Shown in pieces: positions 16,328 to 24,939 of a stretch of DNA of 64,000 bases. The position numbers were made by a program, and so were the translations under genes. The notes below the pieces were generated by a model. It saw nothing but the letters and a program-made list of their open reading frames with translations. It had not been told where the DNA came from and did not search any database. This DNA comes from CAJFUR01 sp904420575 (lineage in GTDB: Bacteria; Actinomycetota; Coriobacteriia; Coriobacteriales; Eggerthellaceae). How positions within the stretch are numbered: position 1 is the stretch's first letter; each line of letters opens with the position of its first letter. The DNA lies in the NCBI GenBank assembly GCA_965119745.1, contig OZ221973.1, positions 2,356,001 to 2,420,000 of the forward strand. Direction: 5' to 3'.

Positions 16328-16579
16328 TCACGCCTTCCCCACGTAGTCGGCGAAGCGCGACTTCGGCACGAACCAGCGCCGCCCGATCTTGACGGCGGGA
16401 ATCTGCCCCGAGGCGCAGGAGGTGCGCAAGGTCTGATTCGAAAGTCCGGTGATCTCCTGCATGTGGCCGATGGTGAGCAGGTCGGGGTACCCCGCGAAAG
16501 GCCCCGCGTGCGCAGGCGGGGCCTTGACTACACGGAAGCCCCCTGCTCCGCGCGCCGATTCAGGCTGTGGCAAGGTCAT
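16328..16579 (-). CDS. AlpA/excisionase-like helix-turn-helix protein
   Basis: 83 residues. The C-terminal half is a winged helix of the excisionase/HTH_17 type: DLLTIGHMQEITGLSNQTLR then IPAVKIGRRWFVPKSRF, with the arginine-tryptophan wing seen in that family. Such proteins act as recombination directionality factors or as activators of satellite excision (AlpA). The start at 16579 was chosen because a near-perfect AAGGAGGTG lies seven bases upstream. It overlaps the repressor gene by about 20 bases. Confidence 0.7.
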   Translation of the reverse strand: MTLPQPESARGAGGFRVVKAPPAHAGPFAGYPDLLTIGHMQEITGLSNQTLRTSCASGQIPAVKIGRRWFVPKSRFADYVGKA

Positions 16580-16778
16580 CGTCTGGCACCTCCTTGAAAA
16601 GGTCGGCGGGGTCACCCTCCCAGCCCAGGGCGTCGGCTATGCGCCTGCCCCTGCGGGGATAGGCAGGCTCCAGCCCGTTTTCTATCCGCGACATGCACGA
16701 CTGGTTAACGTCCGCCGCGCGGGCCAGCCTGGATTGCGACCACCCGAGTTTCCGGCGTTCAAAAACTACCCTTTTCAC
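16560..16778 (-). CDS. Cro/CI-type repressor of the element
   Basis: A 72-residue single-domain helix-turn-helix protein from a GTG at 16778. RRKLGWSQSRLARAADVNQS is the typical XRE recognition region, followed by MSRIENG and a short C-terminus with no dimerisation or cleavage domain. It is the first gene of the leftward block and diverges from the AT-rich gene at 16874. It is therefore the likely regulator of the 95-bp shared promoter region. It lacks a RecA-cleavable domain, so induction would need another route, such as a helper-phage antirepressor. Confidence 0.75.
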   Translation of the reverse strand: MKRVVFERRKLGWSQSRLARAADVNQSCMSRIENGLEPAYPRRGRRIADALGWEGDPADLFKEVPDDDLATA

Positions 16779-16799
16779 CTTCCATCACCTCATAACCTG

Positions 16800-16828
16800 T
16801 TGACTACAACGGCTGTTGCGGGTATATT
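16800..16828 (+). promoter_or_regulatory. Strong promoter for the AT-rich cargo gene
   Basis: TTGACT at 16800-16805 and TATATT at 16823-16828 are 17 bp apart, close to the sigma-70 consensus. It lies in the divergent region between the repressor gene and the 294-residue gene, where an operator is expected. Confidence 0.75.
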
Positions 16829-16873
16829 GTCGATCAGGAAATGTCTTGCAATCAAATATGAAAGTTACTGGAC

Positions 16874-17758
16874 ATGAATAAGCGATATCAAATAGAGAAC
16901 GTCAGGCATGCCCCAATATGGTGGAGGCACGGCCCGGTTATTCGACTGTGCGAAAGCAATGAAGTTGTTGGCTACGAAATCGATTTATTTCTTGAGCATA
17001 GCGATAGCTACGACATCGAAAATGTTCTAAAGCAACTCGAAAATATAGAAAAAAAGTATCTCACAAAATGGCCGTTCCTTGACCCGTTGGACGAAGACGA
17101 GTTCAGGTTTAAACTCGACACTCTGCCAACGGAGTTCTTTTCTCATCAGCTATCGGACGTTGATTTATGCAGCGAAGAATCGTTGTTCAATTTTTTGTGT
17201 AAGTGGGGGTTTCCATATTCACCCGCCAGAAACGATAAGTCGTGTCTTGAAAATTACGGAAGCATTTCTTCCGAAAGCCTAGAAGGAATACATGAAACGG
17301 AAGAAATCCTAAAAGAAGGAAGCATTCTAAGGATATGCATATCCAGAAAAGAAGCCGTTTCGACTATTCGCGCTTTTCAAACTATTGTCGAAATGATGTT
17401 TGATTCTCTTAAAGGCGGAAAAGATATTCCTATGGACATGAGCCCTATAAACGCTGCTTCATGTAACCCGTTCTACCTTATCGGCTTGCAGTCTCATTCA
17501 GAACATTCTTTTAAAATGACTCGTCTAGCAGATAGGGGAATGCTTACTTGCGCAATAGCAAATCAGATAATCGAGACTATAAGCGACCCGTTGCCATGGA
17601 AAAAATGCCGTTGCGATGGCTGTAAAGTCATGTTCAAAAGAAAGCAGTCAGGACGGGGCAATCCTGATTCGAAATCTATTTACTGTTCCACGAAATGTGA
17701 GCAAAGGCAATGCAAGCGCAACCAGAGAGCGGCGGCGAAAAACCGCATCAAGCATTAG
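16874..17758 (+). CDS. AT-rich cargo protein with C-terminal CGNR-like zinc finger, function unknown
   Basis: 294 residues encoded in DNA that is visibly AT-rich (ATA, AAA and GAA codons dominate) against a GC-rich background, a sign of recent transfer. No transmembrane segment is seen. The C-terminus reads KKCRCDGCKVMFKRKQ and then SIYCSTKCEQRQCKRNQ. This is a four-cysteine finger with a basic tail, resembling CGNR-type zinc fingers that bind nucleic acid. The rest (about 240 residues) has no recognisable fold. It stands alone between the repressor and the integrase with its own strong promoter, the usual site of cargo genes such as anti-phage defence in satellites. A defence role is inference only. 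Confidence 0.7.
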   Translation: MNKRYQIENVRHAPIWWRHGPVIRLCESNEVVGYEIDLFLEHSDSYDIENVLKQLENIEKKYLTKWPFLDPLDEDEFRFKLDTLPTEFFSHQLSDVDLCSEESLFNFLCKWGFPYSPARNDKSCLENYGSISSESLEGIHETEEILKEGSILRICISRKEAVSTIRAFQTIVEMMFDSLKGGKDIPMDMSPINAASCNPFYLIGLQSHSEHSFKMTRLADRGMLTCAIANQIIETISDPLPWKKCRCDGCKVMFKRKQSGRGNPDSKSIYCSTKCEQRQCKRNQRAAAKNRIKH

Positions 17759-17830
17759 CCGACCCCGCCCGCCGAACGGGCGTGTTGGACATAGCCATGC
17801 AAGCGCGAATCACAGAAAGGAGGTAAAGCG

Positions 17831-19102
17831 ATGGCGAAGGGAGACGGAAGCATCACCGAGGTTTTGCGGAGCGACGGCAAGAGCCACAGCCCCAAGCGGT
17901 GGCGCGTCTGCGTGTCGTTCGGGAACGACCCGGTGACCAAAAAGCGCATCAAGGTTCAACGTGTGGTGAGCGGCTCCAAGGCCGATGCCCGCAAATTACG
18001 CGACCAAATACGAAAGGAGCATGAAAGCGGGCTTTCGCTGGAAGCCGAAAAGGCGCTTCTAGGCGATTTCCTGACCGAATGGGTTGGGAACCGCGCGGCG
18101 TCGGGCGAACTCGCGCACGCTACCGTCACGAACTATGAGCGGTACGTGCGCGTCTGGATAGTCCCGTATCTAGGAGGCGTCCCGATCAAGGATTTGAAGC
18201 CTTACACGGTAGAATCTTGGCACCGGGAGGCTCGAAAGGACGGCGTTACGCCACGCACATTGCAGGCCGCGCACAAGGTTCTGAAACAGGCGCTTAGGGA
18301 TGCCGTGCGTTACGGGCTGACGCTGGCGAACCCTTGCGATCTCGTGAAGACGCCGAAAGCAGAGGCCCGGAAACGCGGCTATTTGGAACCTGCCGAAGTC
18401 CGCCGCATGCTGGGCGTCCTCGACGGCATGGAGGAAAGCGCGTTCACCATGGTCGTTCGCCTCGGGGTGGCGACGGGAGCGAGGCGTGGGGAGGTGCTGG
18501 GGCTTTCGTGGCGGTACGTCGATTTCGAACGCGGCTGCATATACGTGGTGCAGAGCCTTTCGCAGGTAGACGGGGCGCACAAGGCCAAACGGCCAGCCAA
18601 GGAGTTGAAAGCGACGAAAACGGAGGCTGGGAAGCGCCGCATTGCGGTCGATGGTGAAACCATGCGACGTTTGAGCGCATGGAAGGGAAAACAGGCGCTT
18701 GAGCTTCTAAAGCTGGGCATCCGCCAGAATGCGAACACCCCGGTTTGCTGCTCGCTGTACGACGCCGAATTTCAGGGCGTCCGCGCGTTTGCGGGGCAAT
18801 CCATCGACCCGCAGGGTTTTTCCAGCAGGTTCGCCCGGTTCTGCGAGGAACACGGGTTCTTCTCAACCACGGGAAAGCGGCTGTGCTTTCACGAACTCCG
18901 CCATACGCAGGCGACATTGCTGCTTTCGAGCGGGGAGGACATCGTAAGCGTGTCGGGACGTCTCGGCCACGCGTCGCCCAGCATCACAAGCGACATGTAC
19001 GCCCATGCGATGCCAGAGAAAGACAGGGAATGCGCAACCGTGATAGGAAACCTGCTTTCGGCCCCTGTCGCCGCGCGAGTGGTTGAGGCGAAAACGGCTT
19101 GA
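17831..19102 (+). CDS. int: Tyrosine-type site-specific integrase
   Basis: A 423-residue phage-type integrase. An N-terminal arm-binding domain (residues 1-60) and a SAM-like core-binding domain (about 75-175) precede the catalytic domain. The active-site residues are visible: R218 in ATGARRGEVLGL, H354 and R357 in FHELRHTQATLL, H380 in RLGHASPSIT, and the nucleophile Y390 in SDMYAHAM. GGAGGT precedes the ATG at 17831. The gene ends about 100 bp from the intact tRNA-Pro, which fits integration into that tRNA. Confidence 0.95.
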   Translation: MAKGDGSITEVLRSDGKSHSPKRWRVCVSFGNDPVTKKRIKVQRVVSGSKADARKLRDQIRKEHESGLSLEAEKALLGDFLTEWVGNRAASGELAHATVTNYERYVRVWIVPYLGGVPIKDLKPYTVESWHREARKDGVTPRTLQAAHKVLKQALRDAVRYGLTLANPCDLVKTPKAEARKRGYLEPAEVRRMLGVLDGMEESAFTMVVRLGVATGARRGEVLGLSWRYVDFERGCIYVVQSLSQVDGAHKAKRPAKELKATKTEAGKRRIAVDGETMRRLSAWKGKQALELLKLGIRQNANTPVCCSLYDAEFQGVRAFAGQSIDPQGFSSRFARFCEEHGFFSTTGKRLCFHELRHTQATLLLSSGEDIVSVSGRLGHASPSITSDMYAHAMPEKDRECATVIGNLLSAPVAARVVEAKTA

Positions 19103-19110
19103 TTTCTGGC

Positions 19111-19132
19111 CGTTGTCCCTTGGTTGTCCCCT
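19111..19132 (+). repeat. Candidate integrase arm-type site, right end
   Basis: Identical 22-bp copy of 12811-12832, just after the integrase stop codon and 72 bp from the att repeat. See the left-end entry. Confidence 0.6.
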
Positions 19133-19204
19133 AGCGGGATTCTCCAGTCATTTGAAAACAGAACAGGCCACCGGCGAAAACCACCGATGACCTGCTATGA
19201 TGTT

Positions 19205-19282
<78 letters not shown>

Positions 19283-19323
19283 TTGTGTGCCGTACGCGAT
19301 GCCCGCGAACAACAGCGTTGTTT

Positions 19324-19352
19324 ATATTAACGGTAACCCGGCCGCTTGGCAA
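19324..19352 (-). promoter_or_regulatory. Promoter of tRNA-Pro
   Basis: On the minus strand, TTGCCA (19352-19347) and TAATAT (19329-19324) are separated by 17 bp, about 42 bp upstream of the mature tRNA 5' end. Confidence 0.65.
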
Positions 19353-19389
19353 GAAGAAATTTGTACCGTGCGGGCACTCTGCCGCCGCT

Positions 19390-20499
19390 CTACCGCAAAG
19401 GGATGGTCACGTCGCCCACCGTCACGGATACGACGTCGTCCACGTCGATGATCGTCTCGAACAGCGTGGCGAAGTGGCAGACGGTGGTGCCGTCGCGCTC
19501 GACGCTGCTGCCTCCGCTGTTGGAGGCGTCGATCACGGTGCCGTCGGCCATCGTGACGAAGAGCGGGGCCCGGAACCGTTCGGCTTCGTAGGCGTCGTGC
19601 TCGCTCATCAGGCCGCTTCCCGACCCCTCCCAGTCCTTGGTACCCTGGACGGTGTAGGTTGCCGTCAGGGCGACGGGGGACAGCTCGAGGGAATCGACGG
19701 TGGCGCTCATGCCGTCCAGGTGGAACGTCTGGCCGGCGGGGATGCTGGTCGCCAGGTCCTCGTAGTCGATGACGAACTTGATGTTCCAGTCGCCGGGCGC
19801 GACCATGTTCCCGCTTTCCGCCTCGCAGAGGTTGCCGAAGTGCGCGCGCGCTGTCTTCCCGATGACGGAGCCCCCATCCTGGTTCACGCTCGTTCTCTCG
19901 ATGTACTGGATGGCGTTGTCGGCGGGGTCGGCGTCGTAGAAGTACGCCGTGCCGCTTGTGCTGCGCGTGTCGGAGACGCTTGCGGTCGGGCTCCCTTCCT
20001 GGAACCGCAGCGGCAGCGTGCCCGAATCCGTTTTCGGGGGAAGGTCGAACGCGGTCCCGTCGTCCTTGGCGATGCTGTACACGATGGCGTAGTTCTCCCG
20101 GTCGCCGAAGATGGCCTCGGCCGTGACGGTGACCCCGTTCGAGCTTGCGCCGGCGCCCACGGGGCGGCCGACCTTGTCGACGATCTCGGTGGGCGCCGGC
20201 GCGCCGGTGAACGCCGCATCCACCGCTTCGGCCATGGTCATGAGCGCGCCCGAGGCGTATGCCGCGCCGCCGAGGACGGCCAGCACCCCCACGGCTGCCG
20301 CCGCTGCGGCCACGGCCTGCCATCGGCGCTTGCCGCCCACGCGTGCCCGGACCAGGGTGCGTTCCCTCGCCTGCCTGGTCGCCGAGGCAGCCGGCGCGTG
20401 GGACGCGCCCTGTGCGGCGACGAGGTTGCGCGCCATGCGCTCCTTCGCGGCTTCCGAGAACCTGATGCCGTCCATTGCCTTCTTATAGCCACCGTTCAT
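19390..20499 (-). CDS. DUF4179-like single-pass membrane protein, probable anti-sigma partner
   Basis: 369 residues. About 65 cytoplasmic N-terminal residues (MNGGYKKAMDGIRFSEAAKE) precede one membrane helix (WQAVAAAAAAVGVLAVLGGA) and a large exported domain, rich in Thr/Asp/Ser, of the kind annotated DUF4179. The ATG at 20499 lies within the last codons of the sigma-factor gene and is preceded by AAGGAGA, so translation is coupled. This arrangement is typical of an ECF sigma factor with a membrane-bound antagonist whose outer domain senses an envelope signal. The signal is unknown. I saw no protease-cleavage motif. Confidence 0.7.
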   Translation of the reverse strand: MNGGYKKAMDGIRFSEAAKERMARNLVAAQGASHAPAASATRQARERTLVRARVGGKRRWQAVAAAAAAVGVLAVLGGAAYASGALMTMAEAVDAAFTGAPAPTEIVDKVGRPVGAGASSNGVTVTAEAIFGDRENYAIVYSIAKDDGTAFDLPPKTDSGTLPLRFQEGSPTASVSDTRSTSGTAYFYDADPADNAIQYIERTSVNQDGGSVIGKTARAHFGNLCEAESGNMVAPGDWNIKFVIDYEDLATSIPAGQTFHLDGMSATVDSLELSPVALTATYTVQGTKDWEGSGSGLMSEHDAYEAERFRAPLFVTMADGTVIDASNSGGSSVERDGTTVCHFATLFETIIDVDDVVSVTVGDVTIPLR

Positions 20500-20986
20500 C
20501 GTTCTCTCCTTCCAGATAGGTGCGCAGCTTGTTGCGCCCACGGCTCAGGTGCGCCGCCACGGCGGCTTCGCTGCGGCCCGTCAGCTCCGCTATCTCGCGC
20601 ACGGAGTATCCTTCGTAATAGTGCAGGTAGATGGCCTCGCGGTAGTTCTTCGGCAGCGACATGACCTGGCGAAGCACCGAGTCGGGCGCCGCCGTCTCGG
20701 GCGCAGGCGCATCCGCCGCCGCATCGAGCGCGACCGACGTGCGCCGAAACGCGTTGCGCAGCAGGTCCTTGCAGGCGTTCGACGTCGTGCGGACGATCCA
20801 CGCCTTCTCGTGCTCGGGACTTTCGAACGCCCGCGCCGAACGCAGGAGCTTGAGGAACACCGTCTGGCAGACGTCTTCCGCATCCTGCGTGGACTTCAGG
20901 TAGGTGAAGCTCAGGCGCAGGATGAGGTCCGCGTACGTGTCGACGAGCCTGCGTGCCTCCGATTCGCCGTGTTGTCGTGTGTCCAT
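20483..20986 (-). CDS. ECF-type RNA polymerase sigma factor
   Basis: 167 residues with regions 2 and 4 only. Region 2 contains LRLSFTYLKSTQDAEDVCQT and the WIVRTTSNACKDLLR segment. Region 4 contains LPKNYREAIYLHYYEGYSVR then EIAELTGRSEAAVAAHLSRG, a clear helix-turn-helix. I chose the ATG at 20986; the longer open frame adds a non-homologous stretch. It is co-transcribed with the overlapping DUF4179-like gene and is probably autoregulated, though no promoter motif could be assigned. Confidence 0.92.
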   Translation of the reverse strand: MDTRQHGESEARRLVDTYADLILRLSFTYLKSTQDAEDVCQTVFLKLLRSARAFESPEHEKAWIVRTTSNACKDLLRNAFRRTSVALDAAADAPAPETAAPDSVLRQVMSLPKNYREAIYLHYYEGYSVREIAELTGRSEAAVAAHLSRGRNKLRTYLEGENDERWL

Positions 20987-21207
20987 GAACCCCGTTCGCT
21001 TTCCTGTCGAATGGTTCCGGCGGCCGCCGGGTTCGAGCAACGTCGCTACGCCTACCATACGAACGGGAGCCCGGAAACCTGACACCAAAAGGAAAAAATA
21101 CACGAACAAGGGCCAGAACGCCGGGCGAACGCGCGCTTGCCGGGGGAGGAGGGCCTGCGTATACTGGCCTTCTGTTTGAGACGACGGAGCAGTGGAGCAT
21201 AGCGGAA

Positions 21208-22635
21208 ATGGCCAATGACAAGATAGACCGCATGGGCACCGAAAGCACGTTTCGGTTGCTGCTGGAATTCTCGTTGCCCGCCGTGGCCGGCGTGCTCGTG
21301 CAGATGCTCTACAACATCATCGACGCCGTGTACGTGGGGCACGCGGTGGGACCCGACGGCCTGGCGGCCACCACGGTGGCGAACCCCACCATGACGGCCA
21401 TGGCCGCCGTGGCCATGCTGGTGGGCGTGGGCGGCAACGCGCTTGCGGCCATCAAGCTGGGGGAGCGCAAGCGCGCGGTGGTCGAACGCGTGCTGGGCAA
21501 CAGCTTCGTGCTGCTTCTAGGCGTCTCTGCGCTCATGTGGGCCGTGGGCGCCCTGGCGCTCGACCCCATCCTGCGCTTCTCGGGCGCCGACGACGCGGTG
21601 ATGCCCCATGCGCGGGCGTTCATGACCGTCATCATTGCCGGGTGCCCCCTGCAGTTCATCTCGTTCGGCATGAACAACTTCATCCGCACGGCGGGGCATC
21701 CCGGCCGCGCGTTCGGATCCATGGTGGTGGGCACGGCCTCCAACGTGGTGCTGGGCTACCTGTTCATCGTCGTGGCTGATGGCGGCATGGGCGGGGCCGG
21801 CTTGGCCACCGTGTGCTCCTGGGCCGTGTCGGCCGCCTTCGTCATGCAGTTCTTCCTGAAGAAGGGCTCGCCGATGCCGCTTCGGCGCGCGATGCTGGGC
21901 GTCAAGTGGCGCGTGGCGGGGCGCGTCTGCGTTCTGGGCATTGCGCCCGCGGTCATGCAGATGGGGTTCGCGGTGTCGAGCATGATCGAGAACAACCTGC
22001 TCGCGTTCTACGGCGCCGCCGACTCCCTGGGCGCCGACGGGACGCTGGCCGTCATGCGCGTGCTGGCCTCGGTGGGCATGCTCACCTTCATGCCGGCCAT
22101 GGGCATATCCATGGGCTCGCAGCCGCTCATTGGGTACAACTACGGCGCGCGCAACTTCGCGCGCATGAAGCGCACGCTCGTGCAGGCCATGGCGCTGGGC
22201 GTGGGCATCACGACGCCGCTGTGGCTGGTGGTGGTCCTGTTCCCGGACGCGTTCGCGCACCTGTTCGGCCTGCCCGACCAGTACCTGGCGGCCACGGCGT
22301 GGGCGCTCGTCGCGTACCTGCTGTTCATCCCGCTCATCCCCATACAGTCCATCGGGTCGAACTACTTCGACGCCACCGGGCAGGCCTTGAAGGCCACGGT
22401 GCTCACGCTCACGCGCCAGATACTGTTCCTCATTCCGCTGCTGGTGTTCGCCCCGCAGGTGTTGCCGCAGCATTTCCCCATCACGCCCTTGCAGTGCGTG
22501 TTCCTGGCGCCGTCGCTGTCCGACGTCGCCTCGCTTCTGGCCGTGCTGGTGTTCTTGGGATTCGAGTTCCGGCGGCTGCGCCGGCTGGTGGCGCAGGAGG
22601 AAGGGAAGGGTCTCTCCGCCGTGCGTGTCCGGTAA
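21208..22635 (+). CDS. MATE-family multidrug/sodium antiporter
   Basis: A 475-residue, twelve-helix exporter of the MATE superfamily, DinF/MepA-like. Typical signatures include FSLPAVAGVLVQMLYNIIDA, YVGHAVGPDGLAA in the first helix pair, GMNNFIRTAGHPGRAFGSMV, and the symmetric IGYNYGARNFARMKR in the second half. The family exports cationic drugs or metabolites in exchange for Na+ or H+. It is divergent from the sigma-factor operon. A strong terminator follows, so it is probably monocistronic. The substrate cannot be predicted. Confidence 0.92.
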   Translation: MANDKIDRMGTESTFRLLLEFSLPAVAGVLVQMLYNIIDAVYVGHAVGPDGLAATTVANPTMTAMAAVAMLVGVGGNALAAIKLGERKRAVVERVLGNSFVLLLGVSALMWAVGALALDPILRFSGADDAVMPHARAFMTVIIAGCPLQFISFGMNNFIRTAGHPGRAFGSMVVGTASNVVLGYLFIVVADGGMGGAGLATVCSWAVSAAFVMQFFLKKGSPMPLRRAMLGVKWRVAGRVCVLGIAPAVMQMGFAVSSMIENNLLAFYGAADSLGADGTLAVMRVLASVGMLTFMPAMGISMGSQPLIGYNYGARNFARMKRTLVQAMALGVGITTPLWLVVVLFPDAFAHLFGLPDQYLAATAWALVAYLLFIPLIPIQSIGSNYFDATGQALKATVLTLTRQILFLIPLLVFAPQVLPQHFPITPLQCVFLAPSLSDVASLLAVLVFLGFEFRRLRRLVAQEEGKGLSAVRVR

Positions 22636-22640
22636 ATGAG

Positions 22641-22678
22641 GGGCCGGGGCGGGTGCGCAGCGGCTTCCGCCCCGGCCC
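22641..22678 (+). terminator. Terminator after the MATE gene
   Basis: A perfect 12-bp GC stem (22641-22652 with 22667-22678) and 14-base loop, five bases after the stop codon. It has no U tract. Confidence 0.6.
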
Positions 22679-22971
22679 GCACTTGGACGCCCCGACCCGG
22701 TTGCGGCATTTTGGACGCGTCCGCACGTCTCCGCATCCCGCAAAGGGTGCAAGGCGCGGGCCGCTCGCCTCGCGAAGGAGGCCGTTCGTGGAGGCGCGCG
22801 CTGGGGAAATGCTCCCTTTTACCGAACAATACCCCCGGAACGGCCTGCTCGTCAGGCATGGCGGCCCATCTTTGCTAGAGTGGCTGTCAGAAGGCGACGC
22901 AGGTCGCTTTTGTTGTAAGGCTTGCTTTTCCAACGAATGATCAACAGCGATTTGGCAAAGGGGGAAACTAC
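22679..22971. other. Intergenic region upstream of the hydrogenase operon
   Basis: About 290 bp without a convincing gene. An 80-residue open frame (22636-22878) is GC-rich filler and overlaps the terminator. The last 100 bp are relatively AT-rich and presumably carry the hydrogenase promoter, but I found no convincing -35/-10 pair. Confidence 0.5.
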
Positions 22972-24921
22972 GTGGCTATGCTCGGGTTTCTGATCCTTTT
23001 CCCGCTGGTTGTTGCGGCCGTCCTGCTGGCCGTTCGCAACAACCAGGCGAGAAAGGCGATTGTCGGCGTCTCGGCGGCCGTCATCGGCGTGGCGTCCATC
23101 TGGTTGGTGGTCGCCTACATGGGCGCGCCGTGGGTGTCGTTCGAGTTCTACTCGCCCGTGGCGGACTACGTCTGCTCGGCCGTGGGCGTGCTGGTGGCCG
23201 CGGCCATCCTGTACTATGGCGTCCGCTACAGGAACGTGTGGGCGTGCGTGCTGGCCGCCGTGCAGGTGGTGGGCGCGCTGGTGTTCGAGTTCGCCTTCGC
23301 GCACGGCATCGCGGTGACCGAAGGGCTCTACCTCGACTCCCTGTCGCTGCTCATGGCGTTCATCATCGGGGTCGTCGGCAGCGGCATCTGCGTCTACGCC
23401 CTGGGCTACATGGAGGACTTCCAGGCGCACGAGCCCGAAGGCGCGAAGGACCGCCGCCCGGTGTTCTTCGCCCTCATGTTCGTCTTCCTTTCGGCCATGT
23501 TCCTCATCGTGTTCTCCAACAACATGGTGTGGCTGTTCACGGGCTGGGAGGTCACGACGGTCTGCTCGTTCTTGCTCATCGCCTACACGCGCACCGAAGA
23601 GGCGATCAAGAACGCGTTCCGCCAGATCATCATGAATCTTGCCGGCGGCATCGCCTTTCTGGTGGCGCTCTACGTGATGGCCATCCAGTTCGGCACGCTC
23701 TCCTTCCTGGACTTCCTGGTCATCGGCATCCAGAACCCGGCCCTCGTGGCGCTGCCGGTGTGCGCGCTGGCGTTCGCCGGCCTGACGAAGGCCGCGCAGA
23801 TGCCCTTCCACACGTGGCTTCTGGGCGCCATGGTGGCGCCGACCCCCACGAGCGCGCTTCTGCATTCCTCCACCATGGTGAAGGCGGGCGTGTTCCTGCT
23901 GGTGAAGCTGGCCCCGGTCATGTATGCGGGCACCATGTCGGCCCAAGGCGGGTTCTTGGCCGCCGCGCCCGGCCTCATGGTCATCCTGGTGGGCGGCCTC
24001 ACGTTCGCGCTGTGCTCGTTCATGGCCGTCTCGCAGACCAACGCCAAGCGCGTGCTGGCGTACTCCACCATCGCCAACCTGGGCCTGATCACTGCCTGCG
24101 CAGGCGTGGGAACGCCTGAGGCCGTGTGGGCGGCGCTCTTCCTCATCCTGTTCCATGCCATCGCCAAGAGCCTGCTGTTCCTGTGCGTCGGCACGGCCGA
24201 GCACCACATCGGCAGCCGCAACATCGAGGACATGGACCTGCTGTTCGAGCGCATGCCGCGCCTGGCGCGCTTCATGATGCTGGGCATCATGTGCATGTTC
24301 ATCGCGCCGTTCGGCATGCTGGTGGCCAAGTGGGCCACGCTCGTGTCGTTCGTCGACACGGGCCAGGTGGCGCTCATCGTCATCCTGGCCTTCGGCTCGG
24401 CCGCCACGTTCATGTTCTGGGCCAAGTGGCTCGGCAAGCTTTCCGGCATCGCCGGCGAGCCGAAGAACGTCGAGATGACCGTGCATCGGAGCGAATGGAC
24501 GTCCATCATGCTCATGGCCGTGCTCGCCGTGCTCGCCTGCATCGGCCTGCCGCTTCTGTCCTACTTCGTCGTGGAGCCCTACGTCGTGAGCGTCTACGGC
24601 GTGGTGGGCCAGGACATCGCGGCCGACAACCTGTGGATCGCCTCCATCGCGGTGGCCATCGTGGTCATCGTCCTGTTCGCCGGGCTGGGCCGCACGAAGG
24701 CCAAGAAGGTGGACGTCTACCTGGCGGGCGTCGGCCGCGACAACGCGGGCCGCACGTTCCAGAACTCGCTTTCGGGCGAGACGCAGGCGACGGCGCGCAA
24801 CTGGTATCTGGAAGGCATCTTCGGCGAGAAGCGCATCGCGCCCATCGGCACCGTCATGTGCTCGCTCGTCATCATCGTGGCGTTCGCGGCGTCGGCCGTG
24901 GCCTTGCCGGGACTGTTCTAG
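22972..24921 (+). CDS. echA: Ech-type hydrogenase membrane subunit A (NuoL/HyfB-like antiporter subunit)
   Basis: A 649-residue integral membrane protein with about 15-16 hydrophobic segments. It belongs to the NuoL/MrpA/HyfB family that couples electron transfer to ion pumping. The GWE motif in FTGWEVTTVCSFLLIAYTRT (glutamate in helix 5), the lysine in FAGLTKAAQMPFHTWLLGAM, and the histidine-rich loop around ALLHSSTMVKAG are the conserved ion-path elements. The start is a GTG at 22972 with AGGGGG upstream; an ATG lies two codons later. It is the first gene of six in Ech order (A-F), closely spaced and on one strand. The operon probably oxidises ferredoxin, makes H2 and pumps ions, or does the reverse. 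Confidence 0.88.
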   Translation: MAMLGFLILFPLVVAAVLLAVRNNQARKAIVGVSAAVIGVASIWLVVAYMGAPWVSFEFYSPVADYVCSAVGVLVAAAILYYGVRYRNVWACVLAAVQVVGALVFEFAFAHGIAVTEGLYLDSLSLLMAFIIGVVGSGICVYALGYMEDFQAHEPEGAKDRRPVFFALMFVFLSAMFLIVFSNNMVWLFTGWEVTTVCSFLLIAYTRTEEAIKNAFRQIIMNLAGGIAFLVALYVMAIQFGTLSFLDFLVIGIQNPALVALPVCALAFAGLTKAAQMPFHTWLLGAMVAPTPTSALLHSSTMVKAGVFLLVKLAPVMYAGTMSAQGGFLAAAPGLMVILVGGLTFALCSFMAVSQTNAKRVLAYSTIANLGLITACAGVGTPEAVWAALFLILFHAIAKSLLFLCVGTAEHHIGSRNIEDMDLLFERMPRLARFMMLGIMCMFIAPFGMLVAKWATLVSFVDTGQVALIVILAFGSAATFMFWAKWLGKLSGIAGEPKNVEMTVHRSEWTSIMLMAVLAVLACIGLPLLSYFVVEPYVVSVYGVVGQDIAADNLWIASIAVAIVVIVLFAGLGRTKAKKVDVYLAGVGRDNAGRTFQNSLSGETQATARNWYLEGIFGEKRIAPIGTVMCSLVIIVAFAASAVALPGLF

Positions 24922-24939
24922 GAAAGGGTGTGATCTGAC

